Positions 15,685-22,814 of a stretch of 41,945 nt of DNA are shown one piece after another. The notes below the pieces were generated by a model, which had not been told where the DNA came from, searched no databases, and saw nothing but the letters and a program-made list of their open reading frames with translations. Position 1 is the first letter of the stretch. Each line of letters starts with the position of its first letter. The position numbers and the translations under genes are program-made. The stretch is from Acidobacteriota bacterium (GTDB lineage: Bacteria > Acidobacteriota > Thermoanaerobaculia > Gp7-AA8), in contig QHVT01000034.1 of assembly GCA_003223645.1 (NCBI GenBank), positions 1-41,945 of the forward strand. Reading direction: 5' to 3'.

Positions 15685-16950
15685 TTACCTCTTCCCGGCC
15701 ATCTGCGTGGCCTCTTGAAGAATGTTGACGCTGTTGGAGCTGCCGACGCGCGTCGCGCCGGCTTCGACCATCTTCATTAAATCGGCGTACGTGCGCACGC
15801 CGCCCGACGCTTTCACGCCGAGCTTGCGCGGCGCCACCGTGCGCGCCATGAGACGAATGTCCTCGACCGTCGCGCCGCCTTTGGAGAAGCCGGTCGACGT
15901 CTTCACGTAATGCGCACCGGCTTTCATCGCCAGCTCGCAGGCGCGCACTTTTTCTTCGTCGTTGAGAAGCGACGTCTCGATGATCACTTTGCAGAGCGCG
16001 CGCGCTTCGTTGCAGACTTCGACGACTCCGCGGATGTCGCGCGCGACGATGCGATCGTCTTTGCTTTTCAGCGCGCCGATGTTGATCACCATGTCGATTT
16101 CCTGCGCGCCTTCGCGCAGCGCGCGGCGCGCTTCGAGGAGCTTGATCTCCGGAGCCTGCGCGCCGAGAGGGAAGCCGACGACGGCGCAGACTTTGACGGG
16201 CGTACCGCGCACGAGCGCTTTCACTTTCGGCACCCATACGGCGTTGACGCAGACCGCGAAGAAGCCGTACTGCACCGCTTCTCTGCAGAGCTTCTCGATC
16301 TCTTCCGCGGTCGCTTCCGGTTTGAGGAGCGTGTGGTCGATGAGCTTCGCGACTTTGTCCGGCGGGAGCAGCGCGCCGGCAGGTGCGGCGCCGCCGCCCT
16401 GCGCAAGGATCTCCCGCACGCGATCCGTGATCCGCCCAATATCCTCGGCCGACAAGTCCTTGTCCGTGGGAACCACGCCGCTACGCCCTCCCCTTTTGTC
16501 GAGATCCCGGATCATTTTGACGCGCGCGCGATGCCGGTCGACGGTGCATTCGGTGTTGAGGAAAACGTCGACGATACGTTTCGCCGCCGGTACGTCGACC
16601 TGCCCCGCGCCGAGCGTCAAGACGTTCGCATCATTATGCTCGCGGCTGTTTCGCGCAAGTGCTTCGTTGTAGGCGGCGGCAGCGAGGATGCCGGGGACTT
16701 TGTTCGCCGTCATCGCCGAGCCGATTCCTGCGCCGTCGATCATGATGCCGAACCGCGCGCCGCCCGACGCGACGAGCTCCGCAACGGCTTTCGCGATTTT
16801 CGGATAATCGACGGGATCCTTGCTGTTCGTGCCGAGATCGCGGATCGAGTGGCCCTGCTCGCGAAGATGGTTTTTGAGCTGCTCTTTGAGCTCGAAGCCG
16901 CCGTGGTCCGCACCGAGAGCGATCGTCGCCAAGGCGGCGGAGATTACCAC
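15685..16950 (-). CDS. RpiB-DeoC fusion: pentose-phosphate isomerase fold plus deoxyribose-phosphate aldolase
   Basis: 421 residues from the GTG at 16950. Residues 10-150 are an RpiB/LacAB-type domain ([28 protein letters not shown]). At the place of the E. coli RpiB catalytic Cys65 (ICGTG) it has Asp, about residue 72, in MIDGAGIG. Residues about 205-415 are DeoC, with [25 protein letters not shown], Schiff-base Lys350 in YVKTSTGF and Lys380 in GVKASGGVR. The link includes [18 protein letters not shown], then a Gly/Ala stretch, very like the encapsulation helix of the aldehyde dehydrogenase. Predicted to cleave 2-deoxyribose-5-phosphate to acetaldehyde and glyceraldehyde-3-phosphate inside the BMC. 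The start is uncertain: a frame open to 17148 would translate repeats, and a TTG inside could also serve. Confidence 0.9.
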   Translation of the reverse strand: MVISAALATIALGADHGGFELKEQLKNHLREQGHSIRDLGTNSKDPVDYPKIAKAVAELVASGGARFGIMIDGAGIGSAMTANKVPGILAAAAYNEALARNSREHNDANVLTLGAGQVDVPAAKRIVDVFLNTECTVDRHRARVKMIRDLDKRGGRSGVVPTDKDLSAEDIGRITDRVREILAQGGGAAPAGALLPPDKVAKLIDHTLLKPEATAEEIEKLCREAVQYGFFAVCVNAVWVPKVKALVRGTPVKVCAVVGFPLGAQAPEIKLLEARRALREGAQEIDMVINIGALKSKDDRIVARDIRGVVEVCNEARALCKVIIETSLLNDEEKVRACELAMKAGAHYVKTSTGFSKGGATVEDIRLMARTVAPRKLGVKASGGVRTYADLMKMVEAGATRVGSSNSVNILQEATQMAGKR

Positions 16951-17066
16951 GTCCTTTCCGCGCCCCTCGTCCCGTGCCCGCGCCCGCGCCCGGGGCGGGC
17001 GGGGAACGTCGTCGGTTCGCCCGCCCGCCCCGGGCGCGGGAGCGGGCACGGGCGCGGATAAATCCA

Positions 17067-17137
17067 GTGGAGCGGCGGCCGCTTCGGCCGCCGGATTCTC
17101 GCGAGGGGTCGGCGGCCGAGAGCGGCCGCCGCTCCAC
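17067..17137 (+). repeat. Twin-hairpin repeat, GTGGAG/CTCCAC type, complete
   Basis: Outer arms GTGGAG and CTCCAC enclose two hairpins with identical stems, CGGCGGCCG-CTT-CGGCCGCCG and CGGCGGCCG-AGAG-CGGCCGCCG, separated by GATTCTCGCGAGGGGT. This is the reference copy for the type. Confidence 0.9.
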
Positions 17138-17232
17138 AAGACCGTCACGGCGGGTCGGCGCTAGCGTCAGTCGCTTCGCTCGCCCCGCCCCGGGCGCGGG
17201 AGCGGGCGCGGGAGCGGGCGCGGGATGATCCA

Positions 17233-17303
17233 GTGGAGCGGCGGCCGCTTCGGCCGCCGGATTCTCGCGAGGGGTCGGCGGCCGAGAGCGGCCGCCGCTC
17301 CAC
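17233..17303 (+). repeat. Twin-hairpin repeat, GTGGAG/CTCCAC type, second identical copy
   Basis: Identical over all 71 bases to the copy at 17067-17137, and part of the 98-base direct repeat, so it probably arose by local duplication rather than independent insertion. Confidence 0.9.
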
Positions 17304-17490
17304 AAGACCGTCACGGCGGGTCGGCCAAGGCGCGGGAGATTACGACGAGCGCTCCCGTGCCCGCGCCCGTGCCCGCTTCCGCGCCCGGGGTGGGCGGTGA
17401 GCGAAGCGACGACGTTCCCCGCCCGCCCCGGGCGCGGAAGCGGGCGCGGGCACGGGCGCGAGTGAATCCAGTGGAGCGGCGGGTCGGCCG

Positions 17491-18690
17491 CTAGCTGGCG
17501 AAACGACGCGCGAGTTGGAGCACGCTTCGATCGTCCTGCGGTTTGCCGACGATCTGAAATCCGAGCGGCAATCCGTTCGCATCGATGCCGCATGGGACGC
17601 TGATCGCGGGGAGGCCGTAGTAGTTCGCGAAGAGCGTGTTTTCCGGAGAGAGGGCCTGCGGATTTCCGCGTGCGTCTTCGATGCGCGGGACGGTGGTGGT
17701 CGTCGTCGGAAGAACGAGCAGGTCGATGTCTGCGAATGCGCGATCGGCGACCGAGGCGCGATCTTCTTTGATGTTTTCGAGATTGCGCGGATCGGCGGGT
17801 GGTACTTTCGCTTCGCGGAGCGAAACGCCGCGCAATTGTCCGACGGCGCGCTCGAATGCGTTTCGCACTTCCGCGTCCGCTTTGAAATTCGTGGCGACGC
17901 CGACGCGGAATTCGCGATCGGTTTCGAGCGGCGCGAATGATTTTTCCGTCAGGGCCTCGAGCATCATCGCGATGTCTTCGACACTGCGCGCGGTGATGCC
18001 GGCGTGACCGAGCCAGACGATCATCTCGTCGGGCGGCTGTGTGCCTTCGAGGATGCCGCTCATCGGGATGAGACCGTACGTCCCCTTGAATCCGAGGACG
18101 CCGCAACATGCGGCAGGCAATCGACACGATCCGATCGCGTCGGTGTCGAGCGTCGCGACGCACATCCCCGTCGCGACGGCCGCCGCCGATCCGCTCGATG
18201 AGCCGCCGGCGATGTAGTCGGGATCATGCGGATTGCGCACGGGACCGAAGAAACTCTCGAGTCCCGTCGTGCCCATCCCGAGTTGATGCATGTTCGTTTT
18301 GCCGACGATGATCGCGCCGGCTTGCTTCAGCATCGCGACCGCCGGCGCGTCTTTCTCGGGAACGCGATCTTTGAAGTGCTCGAACGCGCCGGTCGTCTTC
18401 ACGCCGGCGGTGTCGTAGAAGTCCTTGATCGCGATCGGAACGCCGTGCAGCGGTCCGGGAAACAGGTTGCTCGGTTGCGCAGTCGCGCTGTTGCGCAGCG
18501 CACGCCCCGTCGACCGCGTAACTGCGCGACCGCGCAACCATTCCGAGGTTTCCGCGTCGGCGTGTCTCGCGGCGTCGAGCGCCTCATCATGCAACACGGT
18601 GATGAACGCGTTGACACGCGGGTTGTGCTCGCGGATGTTCGCGAGGCACTGCTCGACGAGCTCGACGCTCTTGCGCTGACGCGCGTTCAC
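17491..18690 (-). CDS. Amidase-signature hydrolase, shortened and carrying an in-frame repeat
   Basis: 399 residues. Amidase signature: Lys in PIAIKDFYDTAGVKTTG, the cis-Ser loop AGGSSSGSAAAVA and nucleophile Ser in DTDAIGSCRLPAACCG, so the Ser-cisSer-Lys triad is present. It would hydrolyse an amide such as a small carboxamide; GatA is unlikely because no GatB/C is nearby. The protein is shorter than the usual 450-490: it begins at SVELVEQCLANI, lacking about 20 N-terminal residues, and the segment before the conserved LLVLPTTTTT appears to lack about 90. Residues about 50-75 (WLRGRAVTRSTGRALRNSAT) are encoded by a palindromic insert (18473-18539). The GTG start lies five bases after the kelch gene stop. 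It may be degenerate. Confidence 0.75.
   Translation of the reverse strand: MNARQRKSVELVEQCLANIREHNPRVNAFITVLHDEALDAARHADAETSEWLRGRAVTRSTGRALRNSATAQPSNLFPGPLHGVPIAIKDFYDTAGVKTTGAFEHFKDRVPEKDAPAVAMLKQAGAIIVGKTNMHQLGMGTTGLESFFGPVRNPHDPDYIAGGSSSGSAAAVATGMCVATLDTDAIGSCRLPAACCGVLGFKGTYGLIPMSGILEGTQPPDEMIVWLGHAGITARSVEDIAMMLEALTEKSFAPLETDREFRVGVATNFKADAEVRNAFERAVGQLRGVSLREAKVPPADPRNLENIKEDRASVADRAFADIDLLVLPTTTTTVPRIEDARGNPQALSPENTLFANYYGLPAISVPCGIDANGLPLGFQIVGKPQDDRSVLQLARRFAS
18473..18539. repeat. Twin-hairpin repeat inside the amidase gene
   Basis: Arms GGTTGCGCAGTCGCGC and GCGCGACCGCGCAACC pair with one mismatch. Inner TGCGCA...TGCGCA and CGCG...CGCG hairpins give the same outer-plus-two plan as the other repeats. 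It encodes about 22 extra residues just before the conserved GPLHGVPIAIKD of the amidase and leaves the frame open. Confidence 0.65.
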
Positions 18691-18695
18691 TCGAC

Positions 18696-20756
18696 TCAGT
18701 GACCGACGCCGGGATCGTCGAGCAGCGTCGGTCCGACCGGCTCATGCGCCGGCGCGGAACGATGCCGCAGTGGCGCATCCAGGCGCGGCGTCCAGCTCGT
18801 GCCGTTCCACACCCACGTGTCGGAGTAGTAGAAGCCGGCGTAGCCGCCGAAGAGCACGATCTCCTGCCGCACCGGATCGAAGGCCATCGCTCCGTTCTGC
18901 CGCGCGTACGGCGAAACGGTCGGATTGAGCTTCGTCCATGAGTTCGAAGCGCCGTCCCAGCTCCACGTGTCGTTGTCGTAGAACTGCGTGCGGTTGTCCG
19001 TCGCAGTGTCGAGCACCGAGTGCAGTCCGCCGAACAGCAGCAGCTTTCCGGTGCGCGGGTCGATCGCGATCTGCGCGCCGAAACGCTCGCCCGGCGTGTT
19101 GCTGACGTTGAGCTTCGTCCAGCCGTTTCCATCGAACGAATACATGTCGCTGTAGCGCGTGATGCGCTCGTCGATGCTGCCGCGTCCGAGACCGCTGTAG
19201 AAGATGGTCTTGTGCGCGAGCGGGTCGTACCACATCGCCATCGAGCTGCGGTTCGGCGGACGGTTCTTCTTCACTTCCGTCCAGTCGGTGCCGTCCCACG
19301 TCCAGGTGTCCTGGCGATAGTTCGTCTCGTCGAATCCGCCGAAGAGCACGGTCTTCTTGATGTTCTCGTCGTAGACCATGGCGGCGAGACGACGTGCGGT
19401 CGGCGTGTGCTTCGGCGTCGGCGTGGACCAGGCCGTGCCGTCGAACTCGAAGATTTCCGAGGAGCCGCTGCAGAAGACGACGAGCTTCGAGCGATCCACG
19501 TCGTATGAAGAGAGCGGTCCGTTACATTCGGTCGGCGCGTTCGCGAATCCGAGCGGGTACCAGAAGCCGTTCTTGTAGGCCCAGAAGCGGCGCTGCGCGT
19601 TGTTCGACGGATCGAAGTCGTCGAGGTAGAACGTGCCGAACTCGCTCAGCCCGCCGAAGAGCCACGCGGTGTTGGTCTTCGGATCGGTGCGGAACGATGC
19701 GAGCGAGCGCGGAGACGGACGGGTGAGGTCCTGCGGGAAGCGATAGCTGCCGGCCTGATAGAGGTTCGTCGATGATCGCGGCGAGCTGTCGAACGCGTTG
19801 AAGCCGCCGAAGTAGACGACGGCGTCGCGCAGCTGATCGTACGCGACTGCCTGCGCGGTCGCGCGTCCGGGGTTCGCGACGTCGGTCAGCTCTTTCCAGG
19901 TCGTGCCGTTCCACTCCCACGTCTGATCGATCGCGGAAGTCGTCGCGCTGCAGACGCCGCCGACGAGGACGATGTGATCGTTGCTGTTGCGATACGCGAC
20001 CGCCGCATCATTCGCGCAGTCGGGAAGTTTGTCCGGCGCGGGGCTCGGCGCGTTCCACGTCTTCGCGGCCGGATCGTAGATGAACATCTTCGTCGCCAGC
20101 GTGCTGTCGGCGCCGATGAGAACGACCTGATTGCGCGCGACGTCGTACGCGAGCTGCGGGAAACTCAGTTGCGGCCCGGCGCTGGTGGGGCTGACCTGCT
20201 GCCAGCTGGTGCCGTCGAACTCCCACGTGTCGTATTCGGCTTCGAACGATTTTCCGTCCGCGGTGCGATGCGTTCCGCCGAAGAGGATGATGCGATCGCG
20301 AACGGAGTCGTACGTCATCGCGAACATCTGCCGCGGGTCGGGCGCGTTCGCCGTGTTGATCTGGCTCCAGTTCGAGCCGTTCCAGATCCAGGTGTCGTTG
20401 AAGAGCGAGATTTCGCCGCCGAGCGTCGTCTTGGCGTGGCGGCCGCCGAAGAGCACGACGCGCGAGCGGAGCGAGTCGTAGACCATGCCGTGCGCGGTGC
20501 GCTCCTGCGGACTGTTGGCCGGAAAGACCTGCGTCCACGTGGCGCCGCTCCAGAGCCAGGTCTCGCGGCTATCGTAGGCGTGGCTGGTGCCGGTGTCGAA
20601 GGCGCTCTCGCCTCCGAACAGCACGCTCACCTTGTTCTTCGCGTCATACGCCATCCTCGCGTACGTCCTCGGCGACGGATGCGCAGCGAACGCGGCGCTG
20701 GCGAACAGCAGAACGGCAACGGCGGGAATCAATCGCTTCGGCGTGAGAACTCTCAT
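18696..20756 (-). CDS. Secreted kelch-repeat beta-propeller protein
   Basis: 686 residues with a signal peptide (MRVLTPKRLIPAVAVLLFASAAFA). The rest consists of about a dozen kelch-like repeats of the form ...MAYD...VVLFGG...DTWIWNG..W (for example RSRVVLFGGRHAKT, NDTWIWNGSNWSQ, KTVLFGGFDETNYRQDTWTWDG). Kelch repeats fold into beta-propellers that bind proteins or glycans; no catalytic galactose-oxidase residues could be identified. GAGG lies about ten bases before the start. It is likely periplasmic or extracellular. The amidase follows in the same transcript, but a functional link is not evident. Confidence 0.85.
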   Translation of the reverse strand: MRVLTPKRLIPAVAVLLFASAAFAAHPSPRTYARMAYDAKNKVSVLFGGESAFDTGTSHAYDSRETWLWSGATWTQVFPANSPQERTAHGMVYDSLRSRVVLFGGRHAKTTLGGEISLFNDTWIWNGSNWSQINTANAPDPRQMFAMTYDSVRDRIILFGGTHRTADGKSFEAEYDTWEFDGTSWQQVSPTSAGPQLSFPQLAYDVARNQVVLIGADSTLATKMFIYDPAAKTWNAPSPAPDKLPDCANDAAVAYRNSNDHIVLVGGVCSATTSAIDQTWEWNGTTWKELTDVANPGRATAQAVAYDQLRDAVVYFGGFNAFDSSPRSSTNLYQAGSYRFPQDLTRPSPRSLASFRTDPKTNTAWLFGGLSEFGTFYLDDFDPSNNAQRRFWAYKNGFWYPLGFANAPTECNGPLSSYDVDRSKLVVFCSGSSEIFEFDGTAWSTPTPKHTPTARRLAAMVYDENIKKTVLFGGFDETNYRQDTWTWDGTDWTEVKKNRPPNRSSMAMWYDPLAHKTIFYSGLGRGSIDERITRYSDMYSFDGNGWTKLNVSNTPGERFGAQIAIDPRTGKLLLFGGLHSVLDTATDNRTQFYDNDTWSWDGASNSWTKLNPTVSPYARQNGAMAFDPVRQEIVLFGGYAGFYYSDTWVWNGTSWTPRLDAPLRHRSAPAHEPVGPTLLDDPGVGH

Positions 20757-20868
20757 CCGTGAAGGTGCCTCGCAGCAAGACTAAGTATTTGAGACTTCGA
20801 CGAGTTGCCCGAACCGGAAGACCCGTGATGATAATTCCGACGATCCAGCGACAAAAAGGATACGGATG

Positions 20869-20930
20869 GAGTGGTGCGCGCCTCCGGCGCGCCTCTGAGG
20901 ACGAAGGCGCGCCGGAGGCGCGCACCACTC
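20869..20930. repeat. Twin-hairpin repeat, GTGGTG/CACCAC type
   Basis: The 25-base arms (20869-20893 and 20906-20930) pair perfectly round TCTGAGGACGAA. Each arm also forms its own hairpin: GCGCGCC-TCC-GGCGCGC and GCGCGCC-GGA-GGCGCGC. The element occupies the gap between the start of the kelch gene and the end of the NHLP-like gene. A clear relative lies inside the kgd gene (28589-28653). Confidence 0.9.
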
Positions 20931-20932
20931 GA

Positions 20933-21172
20933 TTACGCCTGCGGCGGCCGCACCCCGTACCGTTCGGCGATGCTCACCAGCTTCGTTTCGGCGTCGCCGC
21001 CGCTGCTCCCGCTGATCGAGGTGCGGATCCGCTCGATCTCCGCCATTTCGGCGTCTTCGAGAGCGAAGCCATGCGTCTTCAACGCGTCCTGCGGGCTGTC
21101 GATCAGGCGGCGGCGAAACTCGGGATGCTCGATCGCCCGGCGGACGATCGCGCCGATCATCTCATTGCGCAT
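20933..21172 (-). CDS. Small NHLP/Os1348-like protein (possible RiPP precursor relative)
   Basis: 79 residues from the ATG at 21172, which has GGAGGAGG eight bases upstream. The core, IVRRAIEHPEFRRRLIDSPQDALKTHGFALED, resembles the nitrile-hydratase-leader-like (NHLP) clan, in particular Os1348-type proteins: an F-R/x-L pair followed by a short loop and DALK-x-x-GF. After it comes a Gly/Ser stretch (SISGSSGGD) and a tail ending RYGVRPPQA. In the clan such proteins are RiPP leader peptides or stand-alone relatives. There is no obvious cleavage GG followed by a Cys/Ser/Thr-rich core, and no modifying enzyme next to it, so the RiPP reading is weak. The upstream frame is translated repeat. Confidence 0.65.
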   Translation of the reverse strand: MRNEMIGAIVRRAIEHPEFRRRLIDSPQDALKTHGFALEDAEMAEIERIRTSISGSSGGDAETKLVSIAERYGVRPPQA

Positions 21173-21191
21173 TCGTATTGCCTCCTCCGTA

Positions 21192-21253
21192 CGTGTAGCG
21201 CGGGCTTTCCAGCCCGCGCCCCGGAAGACAGGCTGGAAAGCCTGTCCTACACG
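21192..21253. repeat. Twin-hairpin repeat, CGTGTAG/CTACACG type
   Basis: Outer arms CGTGTAG and CTACACG enclose CGCGGGCT-TTCC-AGCCCGCG and ACAGGCT-GGAA-AGCCTGT. All three stems are perfect. It lies in the leader of the NHLP-like gene, ending about 20 bases before its ribosome binding site on the minus strand. Confidence 0.85.
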
Positions 21254-21281
21254 ACGGAGAAGGAGCAAGAGGGCTGCCGAG

Positions 21282-21351
21282 GTGGAGCGGCGGCCGCTCT
21301 CGGCCGTCGACCCTCGCGAAAAACCAGCGGCCGAAGCGGCCGCCGCTCCAC
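21282..21351 (-). repeat. Twin-hairpin repeat, GTGGAG/CTCCAC type, reverse orientation
   Basis: Read on the minus strand it matches the 17067 copy over its length, with the middle TTTTTCGCGAGGGTC in place of GATTCTCGCGAGGGGTC. Its last base coincides with the stop codon (TAG) of the outer-membrane protein gene. Position and strength suggest it could also act as that gene's 3' hairpin. Confidence 0.85.
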
Positions 21352-22652
21352 TAGATCCGGATGCGCACGGTCGCGAGATATTCGCGCAGATGTAACTTCA
21401 GCCTGCTGCCGACGTTGTGGCGCGTGCCTTCGATCGTCAGATCGATGTGGCGCTTCAATCCGATGCGGATGCCGCCGTCGAACTTCGTCCACTTCCACCA
21501 CATCGCCGGATCCGGCTGGATGAGCGCGGCTCCGACGAACCGGTTCGTGAGGCCGCTTGCGCGGACGGCGGGCTGAATCGTTTCGAAGAATGCGAATTTG
21601 AACGGGAACTCGTAGCCGAGCTCGCCCTCCCACCCTTCGCGCTGCAATCCGGCGAGATGCTGCTTCGTGAATTGCGCGATGAACGTGGCGCCGCGCCATT
21701 CGCTGTACAGCCGCCCGCCGTACTCCTCTTTCTTGCGGTCCTTCAGCGGAAGCCCGCCCTGATCGAACGGACCATTGAGGAGATCGATGTCGCCGCCGTA
21801 AAACGTGCCGGTGAGATTTTCCTGATCGGCCATCGAGCGGCGGTAATGAAATCCGATGAAGTCGAACCCCATCGTTTGATCCGCGCGCTGCCATCGATAC
21901 CCGACCGCCTGTCCCACCTGCACATGGTCGCTCTTGAAAAACAGCCCCTCGGCCTCGGCGTTGTAGAGGATCGGGAATCCCGGCCCGAGGTCGAACTGCG
22001 GCGGAGTCTTGCGCATGCCGGGCGTGCCGTTGTCGCCGGCCAGCGCGTTCGGATCGCGGAAGAACAGCGGATTCCCGTTGGCCGCGGAAACGCGCCAATA
22101 GAAATTGCGGCCGACCGAGCCGCCGACGATGCCCTGCACGTCTTCGAATCGATTGAACGCCGTCGCCGCGACGCCGTAGCTCTCGAGGAGGCGGATCGGC
22201 TGCCGCTCCATGTGCGGCGCTTTTCCGGCCTGCACGAAAAACGACGTTCCGGACGGACGCTCGAGAAAATCGGGATTCGGACCGATGCGGACGAACAATT
22301 CATCCGCGTCGATCTTCCGATCGCTCGTCGTCGGATTGCGACGATAGAGACCGCCGAAATGCACCTTCGCGCGCGCGGTCAGCCAGTCGCCGTACCCGAG
22401 GTCGAGCTGCAGCTCGGCGGTCTGAAACTCGACGTGACTGCCGGGATCGGGCGTTTTCAGAAAACCGGTCGTTTGTCCGGGCGGGAGAAATCCCGGCGGA
22501 AAGAGAAAGCGGACGGGATGCTGCTCGTTGTCACTCCAGCGATATCCGCCGCGAAGCTCGAGCTTGTGCTTGAACGTCCAGCTGTTTTGCGCGAACGCGG
22601 GCGACGCGAGCGCGACGAGCGTGCAGAGAATCGAAACCGGCCTGAACTGCAT
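21351..22652 (-). CDS. Outer-membrane beta-barrel protein (porin/alginate-export-like)
   Basis: About 433 residues with a signal peptide (MQFRPVSILCTLVALASPAFA-Q). The remainder alternates short hydrophobic and polar residues with many aromatic positions, as in transmembrane beta strands (KHKLELRGGYRWSD, FYWRVSAANGNPLFF, VGYRWQRADQTMGFDFIGFHYRR). It ends in REYLATVRIRI. The general pattern recalls large barrels such as alginate-export proteins, but substrate is unknown. Start codons at 22667 and 22652 are both in frame with no ribosome binding site; 22652 gives the more usual signal peptide. A truncated FAD-oxidoreductase gene begins just upstream on the other strand. Confidence 0.75.
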   Translation of the reverse strand: MQFRPVSILCTLVALASPAFAQNSWTFKHKLELRGGYRWSDNEQHPVRFLFPPGFLPPGQTTGFLKTPDPGSHVEFQTAELQLDLGYGDWLTARAKVHFGGLYRRNPTTSDRKIDADELFVRIGPNPDFLERPSGTSFFVQAGKAPHMERQPIRLLESYGVAATAFNRFEDVQGIVGGSVGRNFYWRVSAANGNPLFFRDPNALAGDNGTPGMRKTPPQFDLGPGFPILYNAEAEGLFFKSDHVQVGQAVGYRWQRADQTMGFDFIGFHYRRSMADQENLTGTFYGGDIDLLNGPFDQGGLPLKDRKKEEYGGRLYSEWRGATFIAQFTKQHLAGLQREGWEGELGYEFPFKFAFFETIQPAVRASGLTNRFVGAALIQPDPAMWWKWTKFDGGIRIGLKRHIDLTIEGTRHNVGSRLKLHLREYLATVRIRI

Positions 22653-22673
22653 GAGGCAGTTTAACATCGGTGC

Positions 22674-22814
22674 ATGAGCTCGGGACGCGTAGCGATCATC
22701 GGGGCGGGCGTATCGGGCCTGACGTGCGGGGTCGTTCTGCAGGAGCGCGGCTACGAAGTCGAGGTTCTGACCGAGATTGAGACGATGCAGACGACCGTCT
22801 TTAGAACCTCGTAA
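22674..22814 (+). pseudogene. N-terminal fragment of an FAD-dependent oxidoreductase (DAO type)
   Basis: 46 codons starting at ATG 22674: MSSGRVAIIGAGVSGLTCGV... This is the beta-alpha-beta dinucleotide fold with GAGVSG and the acidic end of strand 2 (VEVLTE), as in D-amino-acid oxidase/glycine oxidase proteins of about 300-400 residues. After some 38 residues the match stops, and the frame runs into the antisense of the 3' end of the TonB receptor gene, ending at 22814. The remainder of the oxidoreductase is absent from the window. It is a truncated remnant at a rearrangement junction. Confidence 0.75.

Larger units (their letters stand above)
16951..17490. repeat. Repeat cluster upstream of the BMC operon
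   Basis: No gene was accepted in this 540-base extremely GC-rich stretch. It holds two complete GTGGAG-type twin-hairpin repeats (17067-17137, 17233-17303), embedded in a 98-base direct repeat (17062-17159 and 17228-17325, identical). It also has two larger inverted repeats of GTGCCCGCGCCC type (about 16975-17055 and 17350-17460) and a broken copy next to the amidase stop (17467-17490). Any promoter for the BMC operon would have to lie in or upstream of this cluster; none is visible. Confidence 0.8.

Noticed and set aside
16951-17148. N-terminal extension of the RpiB-DeoC gene to an ATG at 17148
   Set aside because: The extra residues are translations of palindromic repeats (WSGGRSRPP...), and the ATG has no good ribosome binding site; the GTG at 16950 just after AAAGGAC is preferred.
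16634-18163. 509-codon minus-strand frame running across the repeat cluster
   Set aside because: It crosses the amidase and RpiB coding DNA in the wrong frame and the repeats; the product is Arg-rich without pattern.
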